The notes under the pieces were generated by a model that was not told the origin of the DNA, made no database searches, and was given only the letters and a program-made list of their open reading frames with translations. The translations under genes and the position numbers were made by a program. DNA of 64,000 nt from Theristus sp. LFF4_11 (Eukaryota > Nematoda > Chromadorea > Monhysterida > Xyalidae): positions 47,232 through 111,231 of the forward strand of contig JASANC010001223.1 in NCBI GenBank assembly GCA_030248135.1, written 5' to 3'. Shown piece after piece: positions 38,401 through 47,886 of this stretch; the first letter of the stretch is position 1, and every line of letters starts with the position of its first letter.

Positions 38401-40632
38401 GCGCTTGGATTAATTGCTTTCACGATTTGCTTATCTGCATTTATGCTGTTCTAGAGCGGCCGCGAGACGGCTCGCCACTTGTCTCGTCTCGCGGAACTTG
38501 AAAACAAAGTCTGTCTCGTCAGCCCTGCTCAATTCTTCATTTTAAAAATACGAAATTGGTTGGTAGATCGTGAAGCGGGCCTGACCGAGTTTTCTCAAAT
38601 TGAAAGGCCAACAATGAACAAACAGAATCTAAACATTGCAGCTCCACCACAATAAAATGAGTTTGTTTATACCTGTCACGCTTTTTTTCACAGAACACAG
38701 AGAGCATGAGAGCATGCACTGTGAATTACAGTCAGAAGACCGAATGCATCGAGCCCCATTTGTGGCTGAGCTAAACATGTTTCCGTGCAACTCCGGTCTC
38801 GTCCGTTCCTCTTTCGTCGAGCTCTACATTCTGCCGGTAAAAGTGACCGGTTCCACCAAACATACTCAACCTCAGCAGCGGTGTCCACCAGCTGATACAA
38901 GGACACCAGAAACGAGTGATTTTTGCGACAATGCACAATGAGCGTCGAGCGAGTCAACGGCGTCGCGGTGCGTTTCGCATCCAGAAGCCAGCCCCACTGG
39001 CGATCGTATTCGTCGATCGAAATGATTTGCAACAGGCGAACAAAGATGTTCGTGTCGTAGTAGGCCAGAAAAACACGAAGCAACGTTGACTTGTTGTACT
39101 GCTCGATGTGATAGCTAGAAATAGAAAACAATCAATCGCACAGTTTTTTGGTACGTTTTGAACATGCCGAACCTATCCGGAAACATTGCTCTGTCATCCA
39201 CAGTCTATTTCTGTATCATACTTAATCGGCCAATTGGTTGGCGACCACGTGATGCAGGCATTGCTATGGTGGCGGAGTCAACGACCGCACAGAATGCATT
39301 CATCACGGTGGTCGACAAAACCGATCAGCTAACTGCATACGATTTTGAACCAATTAGACTATGTCTAGAAGTGAAACGATTTCATCATCACATCCAGCGT
39401 CAAAGACAGCAACAATTTCCGCGTCGAAATTTACGAGTCAATTCCCGACCGACTGATTCGGTTTGCGCTGCTCCCAAAAACCACCACCGCCACCAACCGC
39501 ACGATCAGCCACTCGAGCGCCTTCTGCGTCGGCTGCAGCAGCACCAACGGCACGATCCGATAGAGGAAGCGCGTCAAGTGCAGGTCGAGTTGCGCGTTCG
39601 CTGCTTTCGACAGAACGGCCCGTTCGACGTTGATGGACGTCTCGGCGAAAAGCGACTCGCGAAACTCGGCAAAGGACTCGTCCAGATCGATCAGTTCCGT
39701 CAGACCGTCGACGCCTGCTATTAGACTTCAAGTAGCGAGAGAGTGGCGATTTAGTGGACTGGAGAACAACGGACATTACACGGAAAAGTATCACATTATA
39801 TAGGATCACACACGAAATAATTACAGTAATCGCCCATCATCAACTTTATGTGGCCATTTTCGGCTGTGCGATGCGACAATAATGGGACTGCAGTTTTAAG
39901 CATTAAACGACGCGGGAATTCAGAACTGGTTGAGTGGACCGAGTCCCTACGACCGCGTCAACACGACCGATTGGAGAAAACTGGTGGTGGAGAAAATGAG
40001 AAACATAATTTTTTTCCGTGACAAGGTTGACCGAAGCATTTTTTCGCGTGACGTTGAAATGCAGCCGATCAACACGCAGAGCAATCTGATCACATATCGT
40101 TCATGGTATCAGTCTCCGATTTCGTGTGTCAGTGCCATCCAGTTTCAGCTTGCAAAACAGTGGCAGAAATCAAGTGAGTCGTGGGTTTTTGTCACCAGCC
40201 ATCTTCTTCTCACGAAACATCCACCGCAAACTATCATTTACTGCGATGATATATGCTTATCGGTCGACAGTGTTGTGTATTTGTATTCGAACATGACTTG
40301 AAACAGAAACACAACCAATCGAACTGTCATATGACCAGGAACAGGTCACGCGCGCGTGCAGATGAAAGCCACCACGCCAATCAATCATTCACTGTATTTT
40401 GCACGAATAAAGAAAGCTCTCCGCTCTCCAATAAAGGAAAACTACTTTAAGCTGAGACACGGACACCGATGACGAATCAACCAAGCAACGCACCGATGGC
40501 GTGCACGGTCTTTCGATCGAGCGTCGCCGCGTGCGCTGCGTCAAACAACAACGACGCCCGTTTCCTGTCGCCGGCGTACAGCTGCGTCTGCGGCGCTGCC
40601 AGCTGCTGCAGTTGGCGACTCAGTGACGTCAT
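26482..40632 (-). CDS. HEATR1: HEATR1 / UTP10, small-subunit processome HEAT-repeat protein, 32 exons
   Basis: Exons 5' to 3': 40632-40494, 39717-39498, 39114-38871, 38287-38139, 37671-37560, 37480-37368, 37020-36796, 36236-36144, 35874-35778, 35589-35488, 35363-35241, 35035-34901, 34809-34733, 34468-34343, 34196-34081, 33749-33637, 33484-33338, 33061-32843, 32693-32531, 32136-32009, 31844-31656, 31183-31034, 30747-30350, 30084-29978, 29687-29527, 29139-29005, 28585-28359, 28109-28012, 27853-27693, 27587-27503, 26969-26790, 26570-26482. All junction phases agree and the sum is 4,821 nt (1,606 residues). HEATR1 acts in the nucleolus in the t-UTP part of the small-subunit processome, needed for rDNA transcription and 18S rRNA maturation. 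Landmarks: MTSLSRQLQQLAAPQ start; ALEWLIVR; YDTNIFVRLLQI; SLFTFMGSASGG; FASALPDVPAHRQQPLL; and the C-terminal BP28CT-type block with RGLFALFAARF, LLPETVPFLAELFE and the end AILGETVDQYF. It is shorter than the human protein (about 2,144), mainly in the middle. A basic patch (PRKKRRKKELKQQ) in exon 10 looks like a nucleolar localisation signal. Confidence 0.95.
27003..27155. mobile_element. Family B MITE copy (best inverted ends)
   Basis: In a HEATR1 intron, right next to the acceptor of the penultimate exon (26969). Ends CAATCAGCTGATTGGTTGG and its complement; inner words GCATGCTTTC and GAAAGCATGC also pair, so the arms span about 50 bp. Confidence 0.75.
28728..28858. mobile_element. Family B MITE copy
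   Basis: HEATR1 intron. Left arm ACAATCGGATGATTGGTTGG, right arm CCAACCAATCAGTTGATTGC. Core reduced relative to the other copies. Confidence 0.65.
29205..29390. mobile_element. Family E MITE copy
   Basis: HEATR1 intron between exons 25 and 26. Terminal arms GGTTCTGCGACTCAATGCG and CGCATTGAGTCTCAGGACC; subterminal arms GATGCGGCAATTCAAA and TTTGAATTGCCGCCTC. Confidence 0.75.
30797..30998. mobile_element. Family A MITE copy
   Basis: HEATR1 intron between exons 22 and 23. Left end AGTTCATATTGACGTATG, right end inverted, ending TATGAACCGGCCTTT. The interior has four direct CGTGA units in a row. Confidence 0.7.
31246..31273. mobile_element. Family D half-element
   Basis: Single arm AATACTGCTTCATGAAT in a HEATR1 intron; the other arm is missing. 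Confidence 0.4.
32745..32823. mobile_element. Family C MITE, right half
   Basis: HEATR1 intron between exons 18 and 19. Only the right arm is recognisable: TTTCGCATGCTAAGTATAAT then CGACAGGTTTAAACGGGC. Confidence 0.5.
33131..33263. mobile_element. Family A MITE copy
   Basis: HEATR1 intron between exons 17 and 18. Left end GCAGTTCATACTGACGCATG; right end degraded (GTCACTATCAGCGGG). CTCCATGGATGCCAGCATGC core. Confidence 0.65.
33773..33983. mobile_element. Family C MITE copy
   Basis: HEATR1 intron between exons 15 and 16. Left end AGCATGTTTGTTTAAACCTG, right end inverted TGGCAGGTTGAAGCAAACCT; GCAGAATACAG and CTGTATTCTGC pair. Confidence 0.7.
35912..36088. mobile_element. Family B MITE copy, long arms
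   Basis: HEATR1 intron between exons 8 and 9. Arms of about 60 bp: GAACTCTAAATTATAGGCC followed by ATCAGCTGATTG on the left, complement ending CGAGTTC on the right. The longest paired ends of the family here. Confidence 0.72.
36538..36658. mobile_element. Family B MITE, short variant
   Basis: HEATR1 intron. Ends resemble family B (CACAATCAGC, CCAACCAATCAGCTATTTGC), but the core is replaced by a CATCAGTACATCAGCAGCAT tract. Confidence 0.5.
37085..37283. mobile_element. Family A MITE copy, inverted
   Basis: HEATR1 intron between exons 6 and 7. Right end GTCAGTATGAACTGGCCTTT is intact; the left end is weak. Interior CACGTCACGTCACG. Confidence 0.65.
37930..38122. mobile_element. Family C MITE copy
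   Basis: HEATR1 intron directly 3' of exon 4. Left end AGTATGTTTGTTCAAATCTG, right end inverted with GTGACAGGTTTCAAATTCG only 17 bp from the exon 4 donor. Confidence 0.62.
38655..38865. mobile_element. Family C MITE copy
   Basis: HEATR1 intron just 3' of exon 3, ending about 6 bp from its donor. Left end ATGAGTTTGTTTATACCTGT, right end GTGACCGGTTCCACCAAACA. Confidence 0.62.
39203..39352. mobile_element. Family B MITE copy
   Basis: HEATR1 intron 2. Left end CGGCCAATTGGTTGGCGACC, right end GTCGACAAAACCGATCAGCT; GCATTC words pair in the core. Confidence 0.6.
39905..39965. mobile_element. Family E fragment
   Basis: HEATR1 intron 1. Subterminal GACGCGGGAATTCAGAACTG followed by GACCGAGTCCC; no ends. 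Confidence 0.4.
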
Positions 40633-40718
40633 CTTGGCACTCGAGCTGAACAATACTGGCGTGGACGCTCAGCAACTCAGGAGTCTTGCTGAGGTTGATA
40701 CAGAGGTGTTTTGCATGA

Positions 40719-40880
40719 AGGCCTGTTCATACGGACGTTTGACGGACGACGGCACACGGCAGGCCACTTTAGGTCTCGTGTTAAGGTCCGTTTATACCGG
40801 ACGTATGCAGACGCACGCCAGGTATGAACGGTTGTGTGAAACAACACAAGACCTCACATGTACGGCAATCAATCGATGAC
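40719..40880. mobile_element. Family A MITE-like repeat upstream of HEATR1
   Basis: Starts AGGCCTGTTCATACGGACG about 90 bp upstream of the HEATR1 start codon; a second internal end GGTCCGTTTATACCGGACG follows. Probably two overlapping or recombined copies. It lies where the promoter or 5' leader should be. Confidence 0.55.
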
Positions 40881-42126
40881 AACCAAGGTATGATGCGCGC
40901 AAGGAACGCGAATTAGTTAGTCCGAGTTTCAATCCGAAGTATGCACCCGTTGCACGCGCACGGCATTCCAGTTTTTATTACGTTTCATTTTTGAATAAAC
41001 TGTTTCACTTTAAAAAAAACTGCTAAATAAACTGTTAAATGCGCTTTAACGACAAAATGAGGTGGTAAATTGTAGAGAAGTGAACCACAATAGTTAAAAC
41101 AACTTTTTTAACAAAAAATCTAGCAAAACATCTTAAGTTACCAGCATTATGCACAAAAATAGCCAAAAACGCAAATTTTCTTCCGAATAGCTTCGAAATC
41201 ACGTTACTTGGAGCAACAAACAATTTGTTAATAAATAAACTTTGCATCAAGAAGCAGCACAAAACAAACGACTAGGAAAACGTGTGAAAACAACTAGAAA
41301 GTAAAGACAAGTCGAGAAAAATTGATAACAACAGACCAATTGATTGGGGAAAAGCAAGATCATAATCATTGCTTGCAGCACAACAGCGACACAAAAATAG
41401 GTATTGTGGATTTATTCAAACGTGTCCGGACTAAAATGACGTCATTTGCTTTAAAAACACCCGTTTGTCAAGGTACAGGCGGTGTGACTGATTAGACATT
41501 CACCATTTTTTACGGGAAGAAATCGGCTAAACAGAAAATCTAGTTTTCTGTGAACGGCAAGCGCATGTTTGGCGGCACATGACGTCATTTCAGTGGGACA
41601 CGTTTAAAAAAATAGGTCATAAACACTTTAAACAAACTAAAAATGAAAAAAAATATATATACTGCACATAATACCTTGATTTAAGTAGTTTCAGTTCAAG
41701 CTCAAATCGGTTCGCTCGTGTGATGGGAGACTTTACCATCAAAAGAATGTGTACAAAACTAACTCAGACCGTTGAAAATACGGCAAGTTGTTGTAAATAA
41801 TGCTGGAATTCCAAAGGGCAACTAGAAATTGCTGAAGACAATATAGGCACTGTAAACAAAAAACTGTTGTCACGAATTATTTTGTACAATCGTGTCATTT
41901 TCTACAAGCTTTTTCAATTTTAAGAAAGCTACAGAAGGAAACAGTGACTGACAGTGGAACGAGAAAACGCGCGAGCCACACAAACAAGAAGCAATCAATG
42001 TCAAACAAAGAAATGCGCGAAAACTGATTGAAAAGAAAAGCAAACAAAACAATCCACAAGAACAGCACACCAATCATCAGTTTTTGGGTTAAAATTTGAC
42101 TAAAATTGGCATCATCTTTCATTATA

Positions 42127-42300
42127 GTTCTGCGACTCAATGGCGCGCACAGATCAGTAAGTAAACCCAGTCACGCATTACGTGGGAATTCAAAATTGGT
42201 ATAGCGACCCGAGTCGCCAAAACACGACCGGGTCGTTCTGACTAATTTGAATTGCCGCATAACGTACGAACCAGTTTCCCCACGCACCGAGTCGCAGAAC
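42127..42300. mobile_element. Family E MITE copy (intact ends)
   Basis: Just beyond the DHHC stop codon. GTTCTGCGACTCAATG at left and ACCGAGTCGCAGAAC at right; subterminal GTGGGAATTCAAAATTGG and AATTTGAATTGCCGCAT pair. Its right end lies 24 bp past the stop, so it forms part of the 3' UTR. Confidence 0.75.
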
Positions 42301-42323
42301 CTGAAAAAATAGGAACTGCGCGT

Positions 42324-44661
42324 TCACATGTTCTTGGTGCTGTCAGCGACGTGCTGCTCCAGACGACTGTGGAACGTGACGCCAGTGCCCGGCAACGGCG
42401 ACGTCACGAACGGCACCAGCACGGCCGCCAACCAGCGTGCGCCGAACACCTCGTACAGATTGCCGATTGGGCCGAGGTCGTAGACGCTGATGTTCAGCAG
42501 GTATTCCACTCGCGTCTGACCGCGCAGGATACAGAAGAACTGGGCGCCTGTGCAGAAAACAGAATTGAAACAATCTCAAACTGCGTCAACTGTGGTAATT
42601 CACTGTTAACTGACCGACACTTGAGCATTTAGTCTTGCTGTCATACATTGTCATAGTCCACACGCGCTCGCTATGGCAAAATAAAGCGGTATTTAGTGAC
42701 GCATAGCTGTACGTCACTAAATACTTCTTCATGAATGCCCCTTTAGCGAACTGTTCACGACACAACAATATCACACAAAATTTTCCAGAGCATTAAGTGT
42801 CTCCGTCTATGTTCCCATCCCCATACCGAAAACAACTCAAAGTCAATAACAGACTTACCAGCAAGATAGGCGCACAGCGCCATGATGCACAGAGTGCCCA
42901 TGAACATTGCAACGACGAGGAATTGGCCGATCGACAGAAAACGCAGGATGAATGCCACATGCGGAATGATCATGCACCAAATAGTCGCTGGTGTGAAACC
43001 GTCGAGCATCCAGCCGACATAGTCCGCGTGCCACCTTGCACAAGAGAAACAAAACAGCAAAGTGGCGTTCATGAAGAAACATTCAGTGACGCAACGTAGC
43101 TATGCGTCACTAAATAAATACTGTTTTCGTGAATGCCGCTAATTTCTGAATCACTGAATGTTTTAGAATAACTGAACGTTTTCAATTGATTGATGATCCC
43201 ACAGCCCACAATGCAAATTTTCAACAAAAAAAGCTAGTTTTAGGCACAATCAACAACCAGAACTGCAACGCGTATTTCAGAACACGTTCTATAAACTACA
43301 GTCGAGCTTTGTCGGATCGCGTTAACCGAATCGCAAAAAAAATCCCAAAACCAAAGCTGCGACTGAAACGCGCTAACGCACCAGGTGGCGTAAATTGCCG
43401 CCAGCATGCCGTAAACGGCCGCGAGCACGTAATACCGCTGATTGAAGTAGCCGACGCAGGTGCCGGCAAACGAACAATGGTGATCGCGCTTCCAGACGCA
43501 CGTGTTGCACACCGGACAGTGATAAGCGCGCGGCGGCGAGTTCAGCTGGCACATGCTGCGACAAAAAAACAACAAAGTTGGTGGAAGTGTTAGAGTTGTG
43601 AATGCTGAATGCAAGCAATCTCACTCTGCAGTTCAACTGGACAATGGTTTATCCAAATCGACTGGACAAGCACACGATGGCTGTCATGTCGTTGTAAGTT
43701 CAAAACACGTGAACCACCACGTAAGGGAACTGCGACCAGTTTTATAAAAGCTCAATAGTCCTGAACACCACTGAACTTCTGAATGAAATAATAACCCATT
43801 GTAGTATATCTTTTTTTGACCTAAACTGATTCACCAATGTTTGTGCTTCAACATGATGTGAAGAAATTGAAATTTTGTTGAGTGGTGTAGCACTATTGGA
43901 CTGCTAAGTTTTATAAAACTGAAAAACACACGAAAACCCAAAAAAATTGAATGATGATGGAGTGTACTGCACGGAAACGGTACAGCAGAGCACGCTTTTG
44001 AAAACTTTTAAAAATGATCATTTTTTAAAGAAAAAACAGAAGCACAAACTGCGCACGAAAAAAGTCCGAACAGAAGTCAGCAAAGAATGCCTTTGTAAAA
44101 ATTCTAAAGCAGACCTGCAAAAGCGATAGCCCGGAGGCAACACCGAAGGCAACGCATCCTTGCCTCCGGACGGATCAACCGTCATCAACTTGAATAAATT
44201 CCCGTAAAAGTTCACCGCCAAAAACAGCATGAAGCAAACGTTCGGCCAAAGATACTCGGTCTGATTGAATGGAGCAACGATGAACAGCTGCAAAAAAACC
44301 GAAAAACTGAAGTTTTTCAACAGAAAAATTTGAACAGAACCGAACGGAATGACTGAAAAACGTCTACCTCGGACTCAAATCAAACCATCATCAACCCTCT
44401 TCGTGCCTTAACGGTTCTTTCCAATCAATCGGAAGCACACATTTAGGAATATCCAGACAAACCAAACCAGCAAACTGCCGAAAAACCCGCGAGACCAGCC
44501 TCGAATAGCGCGACGACGGGCGGCAGCACGAACGCGGTGGTCAGTGCAATTTGGTCCTTGGTTTCGGTCGGCCAGAGTTTTGCGTATTTTCGTTTCACCA
44601 TCGGCACCGTAAAGGTGAACCGCATTCGGAAACTCTTTGGCGAGTCCGTGTAATCATCCAT
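42324..44661 (-). CDS. ZDHHC24: DHHC palmitoyltransferase, ZDHHC24-like, 5 exons
   Basis: Exons 5' to 3': 44661-44476, 44287-44115, 43555-43382, 43034-42859, 42547-42324; 933 nt in frame, 310 residues. The family transfers palmitate from palmitoyl-CoA to protein cysteines in Golgi/ER membranes through an acyl-enzyme on the DHHC cysteine. The cysteine-rich domain is complete: C119-x2-C122, then HC at 132-133, C136, C139, and DHHC at 144-147, with zinc ligands in canonical spacing. Two membrane segments precede it (about 36-60 and 75-95) and two follow (about 160-180 and 205-235), so the DHHC loop faces the cytosol. The segment LGPIGNLYEVFGARW, then PLPGTGV near the C terminus, fits the ZDHHC24-type PaCCT/DPG region in looser form. 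The exon 1 donor (GCA then GTTTGC) is not consensus but keeps phase. Subfamily is tentative; the enzyme class is firm. Confidence 0.92.
42684..42742. mobile_element. Family D palindromic mini-MITE
   Basis: Last intron of the DHHC gene. AGCGGTATTTAGTGACGC, centre GCATAGCTGTACG, then CTTCTTCATGAATGCCCC. Left outer arm trimmed. Confidence 0.7.
43064..43137. mobile_element. Family D palindromic mini-MITE
   Basis: Third intron of the DHHC gene. Ends GGCGTTCATGAAGAAACATT and TGTTTTCGTGAATGCC, centre ACGTAGCTATGCGTCAC; small insertions distinguish it from the 18855 copy. Confidence 0.7.
43830..43925 (+). repeat. Second tRNA-like repeat family, copy 2
   Basis: AACTGATTCACCAATGTTTG at left, GAGTGGTGTAGC and ACTATTGGACTGCTAAG at right, as in the copy at 11940. 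In a DHHC intron. Confidence 0.5.
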
Positions 44662-44754
44662 AATGAAAAAAACGTTCGAGACGAATAATGACCGGACAAC
44701 CTGAAATTGAAAAAAAACAGACTTTTGATCAGTAGCGAAAGCGGGACCTCGGGT

Positions 44755-45513
44755 TAGAGATGTAAGGGTCAAAAAAAAAAATTTTTTTTAATTTTTTTTA
44801 AAAAAAAGTAAAAAAAAGAGCATTTTTTTATTTTTTTTATTAAAAATTTTTGAAATTTTTTCTTTAATGTGCCCTGAAAATGCCGTTTTTGGCATAATTT
44901 TTCGAAAGTTCAACAAAAATTTTCTTTGACTTTACCTTGTCACTTAGTCTTCAACGCTGCAGGTGGTATTCTGGATTGATTTATCGACTGTTTTCAGCCT
45001 TGGTGAGTGATGATCGACTCGCGCATTGAAGTACTTGAGCGTCGCAAAGGCTAGTTCAACAAATTCCGATGTCGCTAAGGTGAGATAGAAGCAGAGAACT
45101 CACATTTACGCATCGTTTTTCAGGATCTCGAAAGGTGGAAATTGCACTGTCTGCCACTGCAAGCGTAACTTCGTTGGTTGCTCGTTGCTGTTTCGCCTCG
45201 TGTCGTCAGCGTGATCACACCGGTTTGTTGTGGAACTTGTTTCCATGTTATTTGAGGTGAATTGAGAGGCAAAACACGAGACGTGATGTCGTCGGTGGGA
45301 AAATGGGGTCGCCGAAACCAAGTCTGAAATTTTCACCCTCCTCCCATATGAGTGGGGGTCATATGGTAAGTCGGTGGCTCCTCAGATGGTGATATTCGGA
45401 CTCCCTGAAAAATTCTGAACAACTTTCATTTTTAAAAAAAAAATTTTGTGTAAAAAAAAATTTTTTTTTAAAAAGAAAAAAAATAGAAATTTTTTTTTTT
45501 CTTGACATCTCTA
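44755..45513 (-). mobile_element. hAT-type MITE, copy 1, with 8-bp target duplication
   Basis: 759 bp with ends TAGAGATGTAAGGGTC and CTTGACATCTCTA. It is flanked by the perfect direct 8-mer CCTCGGGT at 44747-44754 and 45514-45521. Eight-base duplications and TAGAG-type ends are the hAT signature. Subterminal A/T homopolymer blocks surround a unique core with a short open frame that recurs in all three copies (begins KISDLVSATPFSHRR); no transposase. Relative to copies 2 and 3 it is inverted. The near end lies 94 bp upstream of the DHHC start codon. Confidence 0.92.
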
Positions 45514-45521
45514 CCTCGGGT

Positions 45522-46610
45522 GAGAAAGAGAGGGGGGTGTTTGCCTAATTTTAGAAGGGGTGTCAGGTGCCTTCTCGGTGAGGGGGGGGGGTGCACGGGC
45601 AGAAAATGTTCCTGAAATGTCAAAAAAAAAATTTTCAAAAATCAAAGTTGTGCTAAATCAACCAGGGAGTTCGAAGAACCACATTTGATGTGCAATCGTC
45701 TCCCGCCCGAATGACTCCCGTATGGCGGAACTTTCCAGATTTTGTTTGGGTGACCTCATTTACCCCTTTTCCAAACCGTTACCATGCCTCTTCTTGTGTT
45801 TTGACCCCCATAACGCCACTAATTGTCCCCCAGCCCAAGTGAAAATACACATACCGGCTTGTTGAAATTCGATCAATTCTGATGATGTGTCGCGCCGGCA
45901 GGAGCCGCAGGACACGAAACAGCAACCTGCAACCGGTTTTGGTTTGGTATCTTCGGGTTTCCAGAACCGGCGCGCGTACAAATAAATAAAAAAAACCGGA
46001 GAACGTAGCGCTTGCAAACGGAGCAGCTCGGACGCTCAAATTTAGATTGCGACTTGCGAGGCGAATCGTCACCTTATCTGCATCGGAAATGGTAAGCTCA
46101 GTACCGTGGGCGGGGGCAGTACCGAAGACGAGGGGGGTGGAAGGGGGGGCGTAATGCATCATTATTAAAACAGGTGCATGTGCAGTAGCGGTGGCCCCTG
46201 CCCTTTAACACAGGAAAGAAAAAAATGCAAAAACTAAATTGATCATTTTCACCTTATAAAAAGGTTGGCCTACATAAGTCACAAAATATATAGGGCGTTA
46301 ATTAAAGTTAACTTCACGCTCTTTACTGGTTTCTTCTTCTTTGCCCGTTTTTCTTGGTATCATTGCGGCCTCTGGCCCGAAGAGTTGCGCCCCGTTCGAT
46401 TCCGGCCCAAATATTTCGGGCCCGGACGATTCCAGCCCGAATATTTCCGGTCCGGACGATTCCGACCCGGCGAATTTTCCCCAGAACGACCAATAAACTG
46501 CTGGGAGTTGGGAGGATTGATTTTTTTTTCGCATTCCACAATTAACGATTTTAAAATGATTAAAAAAAGAAAATAAACTTCAGCCAAATCCAATCCCAAA
46601 ACTAAGCAAA
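45522..46610. repeat. G-rich and short-tandem repeat stretch
   Basis: No gene. G-homopolymer tracts (near 45530-45600 and 46110-46150), a CCAGAACCGGCGCGCGTAC word also found near 61250, and a GC-rich direct repeat at about 46370-46480 with alternating GGCCCGAATATTTC and GGACGATTCC units. Confidence 0.55.
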
Positions 46611-47031
46611 GTTGTTGTAGGTCTCCTAAGCCAAGCCTTTTACATAAAGGCTCTTCGGAAACGTGAGTTTTTGAAAAAACTGTTTTGCCGTGATTTGTTT
46701 GATTTTGGATTCATCGAAGATCACGAAAAACGGTACAGGTGGTTTACTATTGCTCGTAAAACATCGCCAGGCCGGAATTGTCCGAGCCCGAATTCTCCGG
46801 GCCGCAATCGAACGGGCCGCAATGAGCGGGCTGCAACTCTTCAGGTCGCAATTACTGAGCCGCAATTGAACACACACCTGCGTGAATTGGTGCAAGTGGG
46901 CTGAGTTTTGTCTTATTGGATTCGGATTTCACATTCTCTCATTCCCATTCCGTGACTTATGAAGCTTCACGTTATAAAAAAGGCTTGGCTTAGGATTAGG
47001 ATTAGGTTTAGGATTAGGAACCTACAACGAC
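46611..47031. mobile_element. Short inverted-repeat element with telomere-like end
   Basis: Left end GTTGTTGTAGGTCTCCTAAG, right end TTAGGAACCTACAACGAC, inverted, about 420 bp. A GGCTTGGCTTAGG subterminal word is also inverted. The right arm has five TTAGGN-like units at about 46991-47019. A GC-rich repeat inside (46770-46860) resembles the one at 46370-46480. Confidence 0.6.
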
Positions 47032-47886
47032 TCATTGCAAGCAACCACTGATCAGAAATCAAAAAATCACTTTTAAGTATGTATACAAATCGGAAGGGGG
47101 GTACACCTACAGATGTCAAGAAAAAAAAATTTTCTATTTTTCTTTTAAAAAAAAATTCTTTTTAATTTTTTTTAAATGAAAGTTGTTCAGAATTTTTCAG
47201 GGAGTCCGAATATCACCATCTGAGGAGCCACCGACTTACCATATGACCCCCACTCATATGGGAGGAGGGTGAAAATTTCAGACTTGGTTTCGGCGACCCC
47301 ATTTTCCCACCGACGACATCACGTCTCGTGTTTTGCCTCTCAATTCACCTCAAATAACACGGAAACAAGTTCAACAACAAACCGGTGTGATCATGCTGAC
47401 GACACGAGGCGAAACAGCAACGAGCAACCAACGAAGTTACGCTTGCAGTGGCAGACAGTGCAATTTCGACCTTTCGAGATCCTGAAAAACGATGCGTAAA
47501 TGTGAGTTCTCTGCTTCTATCTCACCTTAGCGGCATCGGAATTTGTTGAACTAGCCTTTGCGACGCTCAAGTACTTCAATGCGCGAGTCGATCATCACTC
47601 ACCAAGGCTAAAAACAGTCGATAAATCAATCCAGAATACCACCTGCAGCGTTGAAGACTAAGTGACAAAGGTAAAGTCAAAGAAAATTTTTGTTGAACTT
47701 TCGAAAAATTATGCCAAAAACGGCATTTTCAGGGCACGGCACATTAAAGAAAAAATTTCAAAAATTTTTAATAAAAAAAATGGCTTTGCCTACATTACTA
47801 AACCAAAGCCAAAGCCAGGTTTTTACCCAGATTCTTGAGGCCCGACTTTGCGGTGCCTCATATATTCCAGATTTATCGGATAGCGC

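Larger units (their letters stand above)
40633..42323. other. Spacer between HEATR1 and the DHHC gene
   Basis: No gene. It holds a family A repeat (about 40719-40880) just upstream of HEATR1 and a family E MITE (42127-42300) just past the DHHC stop codon. The rest is A/T-rich. It should contain the HEATR1 promoter. Confidence 0.6.

Noticed and set aside
46988..47019. Internal telomere remnant or chromosome-fusion scar
   Set aside because: Runs are degenerate and tied to an inverted-repeat element found again at 52.75 kb, so a mobile origin is simpler.
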